Shown one piece after another: positions 1 to 7,131 of a DNA stretch of 12,756 bases. Positions within the stretch are counted from its first letter, which is position 1. Each line of letters begins with the position of its first letter. The position numbers and the translations under genes are program-made. Source of the stretch: an uncultured Prevotellaceae bacterium (lineage in GTDB: Bacteria > Bacteroidota > Bacteroidia > Bacteroidales > Bacteroidaceae); assembly GCA_946406585.1 (NCBI GenBank), contig CAMJLI010000041.1:1-12756 (forward strand), read 5' to 3'. Under the pieces are notes generated by a model, which did no database searches, was not told where the DNA came from, and saw nothing but the letters and a program-made list of their open reading frames with translations.

Positions 1-1
1 A

Positions 2-388
2 AGAGCCTTCATGCTTATCAACACGGTGAACAAACGTGCAAACGACGTGACGACGACAGCCCGTGCAGACACATTGAAGATGGGCGACTACATCACATCC
101 AAAGCATCCATGGAAGAACTGCTGATGGAAGAGCGTCAGCGCGAATTCATGTTTGAAGGCAAACGATGGTTTGACTTAGTACGCATGGCACGACGCGACG
201 GAAACAACACCCGCCTCGTCTCATTGGCATCCCGCAAGTACATCGAGAATGTCAATGCCATCAAGATCAAGTTGGCTGACCCCAACATCATCTACTTCCC
301 CTACGCGAAAAGTGAAATGAAAGTTAATCCACTCCTCGTTCAGAACCCCGCTTTCGGCAATGAAGAGGACAACGAATTGACGAAATAA
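2..388 (+). CDS. SusD/RagB-like outer-membrane lipoprotein, C-terminal fragment (5' end outside window)
   Basis: This is the last ~128 residues of a SusD-family nutrient-binding lipoprotein. The reading frame is open from base 2, so the methionine at base 11 is internal and the real start lies upstream. The conserved C-terminal SusD motif is visible as ERQREFMFEGKRWFDL, followed by the usual ending: IIYFPYAKSEMKVNPLL and then VQNPAF, close to the family pattern of YFPI..SE...NP.L.QNP. SusD proteins cap a SusC beta-barrel at the cell surface and help deliver glycans or other ligands to it. A cognate SusC gene is expected just upstream but is not in the window. The stop codon is 27 bases before the first FAS1 gene, with no hairpin or promoter in the gap, so co-transcription is likely. 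It is not a copy of the complete SusD-like protein at 7132-8832, whose C-terminus is different. The family call is secure; the substrate is unknown. Confidence 0.93.
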   Translation, partial: RAFMLINTVNKRANDVTTTARADTLKMGDYITSKASMEELLMEERQREFMFEGKRWFDLVRMARRDGNNTRLVSLASRKYIENVNAIKIKLADPNIIYFPYAKSEMKVNPLLVQNPAFGNEEDNELTK

Positions 389-415
389 TCCATCACCTCA
401 TAACAACTTCAAACC

Positions 416-2344
416 ATGAAGATGAAAAAGATACATATATTACTTGCAGCACTTGCGTTTTTCGGCGTAGTTTCATGTGTGGACAACGATGACGACATCC
501 CCATGAACTATTACCAATCGAAAAAAGTCACCGCTGCCGGTTTCTTGGAGGACCACCAAGAACAATTCAGCGAATTCATCGCCATTCTCAAGAAGACGCC
601 CTATTTCTCCATGCTATCTACCTATGGTGAGTTCACCCTCTTTGCACCCAACAACGAGGCCATAGGACGCTACTTGCAGAAATCCGGGTTTGGTCAAGTA
701 GATAACATCCCTACGGAAACCTGCGACACATTGGCACGCACACATATTATCAAGAAAGGTGCATTCTTCACGACAGACATTGGCGAAGGAGCATTGCCTG
801 AACTGAACATGGACGACGCATACATTGTCTTGTCCAGCGACTCCGATGTCACCAACCACAATGCGTTGGTATATTACATCAATAAGAATTCGCGCATGTT
901 GGAGTATAACGACTCCGTGACCAATGGTGTGGTGCATGTGATAAACAACGTCATTTCTTCGAGCAGTCTTCTCTTGCCCGACAAAATAGAAGAAGACCCC
1001 TCACTCACGCTGTTCTCACAAGCCCTGCAATTGACAGGCATGGCAGACTCCCTGACAAAGTACATGGATGAGACTTACTCTTGCAGCGAGGACTCTGTGC
1101 ATGAAGGAGTCATGGTGCGATGCACTTCAGGTTCGGCACTCTACACCCGTTCGTTCTGGCCGGAGAAGAGATATTTCAAATACACGGCCTTCGTCGAGCC
1201 GGACTCTGTCTATCACGCCAAGGGCATCAACAACCTGGACGACTTGAAGGCATACGCCAAGAAGGTCTATGATGAGACATATCCCGAAGATGCCGGCTTG
1301 TATGATGACGACCCCAAACACCGCAAGAACCCACTCAACAGATTTGTGAGTTACCACCTTCTCCCCCGAGTTGGACAGTACAACAGTTGGGTGATGTCAG
1401 GAGACTTGCGTGAGCACTGCTGGTACACCTCACTCACCGACCCCGAGGAGTTCTACGAGACCATGTGCCCCGGCACGATGATGCGCTTTGCCGGTCCTCC
1501 AGCAGGTCTGTTCATCAACCGCAAAGGTCTGCAGAACAGGTTCACTGTAAGAGGTGTGAAAGTGCTCTCACCATCGGAATCAGGAACGATCGACCAGAAT
1601 GCCCTCAATGGTGTCTATCACTACCTTGACGACATTCTCGCCTACACACCAGAAGTGCGCGACGTGGTGCTCAACTGCCGCATCCGCATCGACGCCACTG
1701 TACTAAGTCCCGATTTCATGAACTGTAATGGACGAGGCCGTTATGGCGAAGACATCCTGACAGGATTCAAGAACCAATATATCACAGACTGGAAAGTAAG
1801 TGATGAGACATACGTAGGCGTGCACAGCGATGTGGGCTATTGGAACTCCTATCAAGCCAACGCAGTTTGTATCAGTGGCGTGTTCGATGTTGCATTCAAA
1901 TTGCTTCCCGTTCCCTCGGGAACATACGAAATAAGATTGGGTTATACGGTAGGCGAAGAGCGCGGTGTTGTGCAAGTTTACCTCAACAACGAGCCATGCG
2001 GCATACCAGTAGATCTGCGTGTTTATGGTCCAGACCCAAATATCGGTTGGGTGGAAGACACTGACGATGAAGAAGAAAACATTGCCAATGACAAGGCCAT
2101 GCACAACCGCGGCTACATGAAAGGCATGGACAGTTACAGGCCATGGGATGCAGACAACCCACTTCGTGGCAACAACTGGAACTTGCGCCGAATCCTCACC
2201 ACACAGTATTTGGATTCCAACAAGACATACTATCTGCGATTCCGTCAGGTACTCGACGATCCAGACCGCTACTGGTCGTTCGACTATATAGAATTATGTC
2301 CAAAGAGTGTTTACGGCAGTCCAGAAGGAGAGGACACCCATTAA
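416..2344 (+). CDS. Surface lipoprotein with two FAS1 (fasciclin) domains and a C-terminal beta domain, 642 aa
   Basis: The N-terminus is a lipoprotein signal peptide (residues 1-20, lipobox VVSC, Cys21). The next residues, VDNDDD, are acidic and resemble the Bacteroidota lipoprotein export signal, so surface display is likely. FAS1 domain 1 spans about residues 38-182, with the typical FTLFAPNNEA stretch (73-82) and the closing NGVVHVINNVI (170-180). A second, more divergent FAS1 domain spans about 192-412, with VSYHLLP (311-317) and LNGVYHYLDDIL (397-408). Residues 413-642 look like a beta-sandwich, possibly a galactose-binding-like fold, ending in YWSFDYIELCP (619-629). FAS1 domains are known from adhesion proteins; their job beside SusCD is not established. 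It has ten cysteines besides the lipidated one. The paralogue at 2359-3972 has the same domain order. The start could also be the ATG at 422; neither has a Shine-Dalgarno site. FAS1 architecture is well supported, the ligand is unknown. Confidence 0.85.
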   Translation: MKMKKIHILLAALAFFGVVSCVDNDDDIPMNYYQSKKVTAAGFLEDHQEQFSEFIAILKKTPYFSMLSTYGEFTLFAPNNEAIGRYLQKSGFGQVDNIPTETCDTLARTHIIKKGAFFTTDIGEGALPELNMDDAYIVLSSDSDVTNHNALVYYINKNSRMLEYNDSVTNGVVHVINNVISSSSLLLPDKIEEDPSLTLFSQALQLTGMADSLTKYMDETYSCSEDSVHEGVMVRCTSGSALYTRSFWPEKRYFKYTAFVEPDSVYHAKGINNLDDLKAYAKKVYDETYPEDAGLYDDDPKHRKNPLNRFVSYHLLPRVGQYNSWVMSGDLREHCWYTSLTDPEEFYETMCPGTMMRFAGPPAGLFINRKGLQNRFTVRGVKVLSPSESGTIDQNALNGVYHYLDDILAYTPEVRDVVLNCRIRIDATVLSPDFMNCNGRGRYGEDILTGFKNQYITDWKVSDETYVGVHSDVGYWNSYQANAVCISGVFDVAFKLLPVPSGTYEIRLGYTVGEERGVVQVYLNNEPCGIPVDLRVYGPDPNIGWVEDTDDEEENIANDKAMHNRGYMKGMDSYRPWDADNPLRGNNWNLRRILTTQYLDSNKTYYLRFRQVLDDPDRYWSFDYIELCPKSVYGSPEGEDTH

Positions 2345-2358
2345 TACACACTTAAAAA

Positions 2359-3972
2359 ATGAAAGCAATGATAAACTACAAACATATCATCCTTGCCCTG
2401 GGCGTATCATTCGGACTATGGGGATGTTCCGATTGGGACGACCACTATGATGCATCAACAGTGGTTGGAAGCGACGTGACGCTGTGGCAACAGATAAAGG
2501 GCAATCCCCAGTTAAGTGACTTCAGCCAGGTACTGGAACAGACAAAGGTTTTCAGAATGCACAAGAAGACCCCCATCAGTTATGCATCCCTGCTCGACGG
2601 TGCACAGTCATTCACTGTCGTCGCACCTGTCAATGGAACGTTTAACAAAGATTCTTTATTGAATTTGGTCCAGACCAACCAAGGCGACTCAATTGTAGAG
2701 AAGTATTTCATATTCAATCATCTCTCCCGCACATTGAGATCGGTAACCGCAACCCCACAAAACATGCTCTTGCTCAATGCAAAGCATGTGGAGCTGGGAC
2801 CCGACGGAATAGAGGGCGTAAAGGTGGCTGTTCCCAACACACATGCAAAAAATGGCGTGTTGCACATCACAGAAAGGCCCCTCCCCTATCGCTACAACCT
2901 TTATGAGGCACTCTGCAATCGCCCTGAGTTCTCGGTAATAGGCAATAATTTGAGACAATATGAAGAGGACATCTTCGATGCAGACCATTCTGTTTCAAGT
3001 GGAATCATAGAAGGTGTTCCTGTCTATGTGGATTCTGTGGTAATAGAACACAACAGGATGCTTGACAGAATAGGATACATCAACGCAGAAGACTCCACCT
3101 ACCTGATGGTCGTTCCCACCACAGAAAGTTGGAACAAGATGTGGGATACCGCAAGCAAATACTTTGTTTACGACCAGAAGATGCAGAAGCGTGATTCCAT
3201 CCAGCAATATTGGACAAATCGTGCGTTGCTTGACAATGCCATCTTCAACATGACTGACCAGAAATCTATCACCGATTCCCTCACATCAGTGCAATATAGC
3301 CGTTCCACCCCAGAATACAATGTCTATTACCGTCCTTTCGACAATGGAGGCATCCTGGCAGGAACAGAACCAATAGATTGCAGCAATGGAACACTCTACA
3401 AGGCAGCCAACTGGCCTTTCACACTTGAGAACACATTCTTCAAGGAGATTTGGAGTGAAGGCGAATACAACCATCTCATCATAGCTGAGAAAGACTGCTC
3501 CTACAACATTCGCAGAATAGCTTCCGACAGCATTTCACGTGGTGGTTACCTTCACATTTTGCCTCGCACGGCGACATCCAACTGGGAGTTGACATATAGG
3601 GTGAACAACACGCTTAGCGGCGACTATGACATTTGTGTTGTCGTCCTGCCAAAAACAGTGGAATACTCAGTTGAACCCAACATGCGTCCATGCAAATTCA
3701 AAGCCACCATCTACTATGTGGATACACTTGGTGTTGAGCAATCTTTCAATTGCAACAATGTGCAATACAAGACCAACCCCGAATGTGTTGACACTGTGGT
3801 TGTAGCTGAGAATTTCCACTTCCCGGCATGTAATTTCGACCAAAACGACATCAAAGTCAGCATCAAGTTGCAATGCTCAATCACTGCTCGCGAGACATCA
3901 TCCTATGCACGTGAGATGTATCTCGATTGCATCTACCTGAGACCAAGAACTCCTAAATCCGAAGAACAATGA
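2359..3972 (+). CDS. Second FAS1-domain surface lipoprotein, paralogue of the preceding gene, 537 aa
   Basis: The signal peptide ends in lipobox LWGC with Cys23, followed by SDWDDHYD, an acidic stretch that fits surface export. FAS1 domain 1 is about residues 41-172: SFTVVAPVNGTFN (84-96) is the FAS1 'apparatus' region and NGVLHITERPLPY (165-177) the closing strand. A second FAS1-like domain is about 181-355, with YLMVVPTTESWNKMW (248-262) and NGTLYKAANWPF (343-354). Residues 356-530 form a beta-rich domain ending DCIYLRPR. This domain carries seven cysteines between 426 and 524, which is unusual. The domain order matches the upstream gene, although overall similarity looks low by eye. It starts 14 bases after the upstream stop and overlaps the SusC start by four bases (ATGA at 3969-3972), so translation of the two is probably coupled. 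A second possible start is the ATG at 2368. It is likely an accessory subunit of the SusCD complex encoded next (inference). Confidence 0.82.
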   Translation: MKAMINYKHIILALGVSFGLWGCSDWDDHYDASTVVGSDVTLWQQIKGNPQLSDFSQVLEQTKVFRMHKKTPISYASLLDGAQSFTVVAPVNGTFNKDSLLNLVQTNQGDSIVEKYFIFNHLSRTLRSVTATPQNMLLLNAKHVELGPDGIEGVKVAVPNTHAKNGVLHITERPLPYRYNLYEALCNRPEFSVIGNNLRQYEEDIFDADHSVSSGIIEGVPVYVDSVVIEHNRMLDRIGYINAEDSTYLMVVPTTESWNKMWDTASKYFVYDQKMQKRDSIQQYWTNRALLDNAIFNMTDQKSITDSLTSVQYSRSTPEYNVYYRPFDNGGILAGTEPIDCSNGTLYKAANWPFTLENTFFKEIWSEGEYNHLIIAEKDCSYNIRRIASDSISRGGYLHILPRTATSNWELTYRVNNTLSGDYDICVVVLPKTVEYSVEPNMRPCKFKATIYYVDTLGVEQSFNCNNVQYKTNPECVDTVVVAENFHFPACNFDQNDIKVSIKLQCSITARETSSYAREMYLDCIYLRPRTPKSEEQ

Positions 3973-6900
3973 AAAGACATATATTATTTGCACTCCTACT
4001 CATTTCATCTTCCCTGTCAGCACAAGACATGAAGAAGGTGACTGGTCAAGTGGTGGACGCTGCTACCGGCAAGCCTCTTGCAGGTGTAATCGTGCAAACG
4101 TACGGAGACACCAAATACTCCACCTTGACCGATGAAAACGGACGCTATGAGCTAAATGCACCCATCTATACCCGCTCCATCCTGATGCGAGTTGACGGAT
4201 ACAATATAGAACAAAAGGCCATAAGCAATGATGTTGCAAATGGAAAGCTCTATTCAAATGCATTTCGCCCGAACTACAAGGCTGCCACATCTGCTACCCT
4301 GACAGCAGAAGCCAACCATTTCGACAACAGCTCAGAGATAAACATCTCGTCGCACATCAGCAACGAACTGGGTGCCGATGTCAGAAGTGTCAACATAAGT
4401 GGCATACCCGGCATAGGCAACAGGATGTTGATAGAAGGCATCAACTCATTGCATGCCAATGCCCAGCCATTGGTGGTGATTGATGGAGTCGTAATGGACA
4501 TGCAGTACAACCGTAACATGCTGCATGATGGTTACTACAACAATCTTCTGACCAACATCAATGTAAACGACATCGAACGCGTCACAGTGATGAAGAACGG
4601 CACGGCACTTTATGGTGCAAAAGCCGCCGATGGTGTCATTCTTATAGAGACGAAGCGCAACAAGAGCATGGCCACCAAGATTGACGTCACAATAAATGGG
4701 CGTTATGAGATGCTTCCCAAGCTCCCGGACATGATGAATGCCGACGACTATCGTCTTTACACCACAGAGTTGTTGTCTGGCAAGACCAAGACAATAGGTT
4801 CGATGAAATACCTGAACAACGATCCCAGCTATTTCTACTACAACCAATACCACAACAACACAGATTGGACCAAGGAAGTCTATGAGAACGCATTCTCACA
4901 GAACTATGGCATCAACGTGCAAGGTGGTGACAACGTGGCATCCTACAACCTCTCCGTTGGTTATGCTTTGGGCAACAGCACATTGAAGAAAAACGACTAC
5001 ACACGTTTCAACATGCGCCTCAACACCGACATCGAGGTGTTCCGCGGCTTGAATGTGCGCTTCGACGCATCCTACAGCGATGTGGATAGAAGCCTTACCG
5101 ATGACAACTCACCAGTGGACCCACTGGAAGGTGTAATCACTTCCACAAGTTTCCTCGGTCTGACCAAGGCACCGTTCCTCTCACCCTACGCTTTCGACAT
5201 CAATGGCAAAGAAAGCCATTACTTGGCCGAGGCAGACGATTATCTGGAAGGAATGTTCCAAGGCAAGGGAAGATTGGCGAACCCAACCAGCATTTTGAAT
5301 AATGGCGACGGCACCAACCGCAACTCCTTTGGAAACCGCCTGATCATGTTTGCCATCACTCCAAAATACAGAATAAACAAGCACCTGAACATCAACGAGC
5401 ATTTTGTCTTGGGTTTGGTAAACACCAATGAAAACTATTACCTTCCCATCATGGGTGTGCCAACATTCACAGTGAAGGGACTTGATGAAGGCACCCGCTT
5501 GCAAAACTACGTACAAAGCCAGAGTGCAAGGCAAACCAACATCCAAAGCGACACCTATCTGACTTGGAACAATCGTTACCGTGCCCATAGCATCGACCTG
5601 CGTGGAGGTTTCCGTTATATCAGCAGCGACTACAATTTCACATCACAGCGCGGATATAATACGGGTAACGACAAGACTCCAAACATGAACAGTTCACTGC
5701 AATTCAAGAAGACCGACGGTGCTGACGACAACACCCGCGAGATCACTTGGTACGGCTTGGCAAATTACAATTTTGCAGAACGCTTTTATGTGAATGCAGG
5801 TCTGTCAGCCCACACATCATCCCGCATAGGCGACGATGCCTCCGGAATGAAAGTTGCAGGAGTGGTTTGGGGCTTGTTCCCAAGTATCGAAGGAGCCTGG
5901 GTACTCTCAAATGAGAAGTTCCTTTCAGGAGTAAAAGGCATAAACTACCTGCGCTTAAATGCCGGATTCGACATCACAGGCAACGATGACATCGACTATA
6001 CAGCATCACGTAGTTACTTTGTCTCCAACCTCATGCTCAACAACCAGGTTACAGGATTGTCAATAGGCAATATCGGCAACACGGAATTGAAATGGGAGAC
6101 AACAAAACGTGCCACTGTAGGTCTTGAAGCCAATCTATTGAACAACAGAGTCAGCTTGAGAGCCAACCTTTACAAGAGTTGGACATCCGACCTGCTTTCA
6201 TTGCGTCAGTTGGCATGGACCAGCGGACTGAAAGAGAATTGGACCAATGGCGGAAAGCTGGAAAACAGCGGATTTGACGTAAGTCTCAGTGCCAAGGTTC
6301 TCGCGTTGAAAAACGTCCAGTGGGAAATAGGAGCCTCTGTAGGCCATTACAAAAATGAATTGACCGCACTGCCCGACAACCGCCCATTCACCACCGACTT
6401 TTACGGTGCGCAAGTGTTGACCAAAGTAGGACAGCCTGTCGGTGTATTCTATGGTTGGAAGAGCAACGGTGTCTATGCCACCGCAGGCGAAGCTGAAGCA
6501 GACAAGCACTACATCTTGACCGCTACAGGCGACAAGTCGTATTTCAAGGCAGGAGACGTTCGTTTTGCAGACCTCGACAACAATGGTCAGATAGACGACA
6601 GAGACAGGTGTATCATTGGAGACCCCAACCCCGACCTGTTTGGAAACATCTTCACCACCTTCTCTTGGAAGAACCTCTCCTTGTCAGCCATCTTCAATTA
6701 TTCAATGGGCAACGACGTTTACAACTACCAACGCTCCTTGCTCGAGGGCGGCAGTCTGTTCCTCAACCAGACAACAGCCATGAACAAGCGTTGGACAACA
6801 GAAGGCCAACAGACCGACATTCCACGTGTATCCTACACTGACCCGATGGGGAACAGCCGTTTCAGCGACAGATGGATAGAAGACGGAAGTTTCTTGCGTC

Positions 6901-7118
6901 TCAGTTCAGTCACATTAAGCTATTATATCCCAGTCATCAGCACTTATTTGCAAGGCATAACAATATGGGGCAATGCCTCCAACGTGTTCACTGTCACCCA
7001 TTACTTGGGCAGTGACCCCGAACGTGCGCAAACAGGCAGCATCCTTTCACAAGGCATCGACACCGGCATGCTGGCGCCAGGCAGGACATTCTCTCTGGGT
7101 GTAAATATCAATCTCTAA
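3969..7118 (+). CDS. SusC/RagA-like TonB-dependent outer-membrane transporter, 1049 aa
   Basis: A cleavable signal peptide (about residues 1-18, cleavage SLSA-QD) precedes a carboxypeptidase-regulatory-like beta domain (about 24-105; VTGQVVDAATGKPLAGVIV, TDENGRYEL). The plug domain follows (about 115-230), with PLVVIDGVV (167-175), DIERVTVMKNGTALYGAKAA (201-220) and GVILIETK (222-229). The rest is the beta-barrel. It includes the SusC-typical segment DLDNNGQIDDRDR (868-880) followed by IIGDPNPDLFGN, and the near-terminal WGNASNVFTVTHYLGSDPE. Length suits the family, and no N-terminal STN signalling domain is present, so direct FecIR-type signalling through this protein is unlikely. The last residue is Leu (GVNINL), not the usual aromatic residue. 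The usual 'IRG' of the plug is IEG here (155-157). The protein imports a SusD-captured ligand using TonB energy. It overlaps the FAS1 gene by four bases and is followed 13 bases later by its SusD partner. Confidence 0.95.
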   Translation: MKRHILFALLLISSSLSAQDMKKVTGQVVDAATGKPLAGVIVQTYGDTKYSTLTDENGRYELNAPIYTRSILMRVDGYNIEQKAISNDVANGKLYSNAFRPNYKAATSATLTAEANHFDNSSEINISSHISNELGADVRSVNISGIPGIGNRMLIEGINSLHANAQPLVVIDGVVMDMQYNRNMLHDGYYNNLLTNINVNDIERVTVMKNGTALYGAKAADGVILIETKRNKSMATKIDVTINGRYEMLPKLPDMMNADDYRLYTTELLSGKTKTIGSMKYLNNDPSYFYYNQYHNNTDWTKEVYENAFSQNYGINVQGGDNVASYNLSVGYALGNSTLKKNDYTRFNMRLNTDIEVFRGLNVRFDASYSDVDRSLTDDNSPVDPLEGVITSTSFLGLTKAPFLSPYAFDINGKESHYLAEADDYLEGMFQGKGRLANPTSILNNGDGTNRNSFGNRLIMFAITPKYRINKHLNINEHFVLGLVNTNENYYLPIMGVPTFTVKGLDEGTRLQNYVQSQSARQTNIQSDTYLTWNNRYRAHSIDLRGGFRYISSDYNFTSQRGYNTGNDKTPNMNSSLQFKKTDGADDNTREITWYGLANYNFAERFYVNAGLSAHTSSRIGDDASGMKVAGVVWGLFPSIEGAWVLSNEKFLSGVKGINYLRLNAGFDITGNDDIDYTASRSYFVSNLMLNNQVTGLSIGNIGNTELKWETTKRATVGLEANLLNNRVSLRANLYKSWTSDLLSLRQLAWTSGLKENWTNGGKLENSGFDVSLSAKVLALKNVQWEIGASVGHYKNELTALPDNRPFTTDFYGAQVLTKVGQPVGVFYGWKSNGVYATAGEAEADKHYILTATGDKSYFKAGDVRFADLDNNGQIDDRDRCIIGDPNPDLFGNIFTTFSWKNLSLSAIFNYSMGNDVYNYQRSLLEGGSLFLNQTTAMNKRWTTEGQQTDIPRVSYTDPMGNSRFSDRWIEDGSFLRLSSVTLSYYIPVISTYLQGITIWGNASNVFTVTHYLGSDPERAQTGSILSQGIDTGMLAPGRTFSLGVNINL

Positions 7119-7131
7119 AAAGTATGCAATC

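Noticed and set aside
11..388. A small stand-alone gene starting at the ATG at 11
   Set aside because: The frame is open to the window edge and the encoded sequence is the C-terminal part of SusD, so this is a truncated view of a longer gene.
4446..4853. A 135-codon minus-strand open frame inside the SusC gene, and similar long antisense frames elsewhere (for example 5181-5588, 11518-11955)
   Set aside because: They lie fully within strongly supported plus-strand genes, lack recognisable domains and have compositions typical of reverse-strand shadows.
6570..6608. DLDNNGQIDDRDR resembles a dockerin or EF-hand calcium-binding loop
   Set aside because: This segment, followed by IIGDPNPD, is a normal conserved part of SusC-family barrels and no second loop is present.
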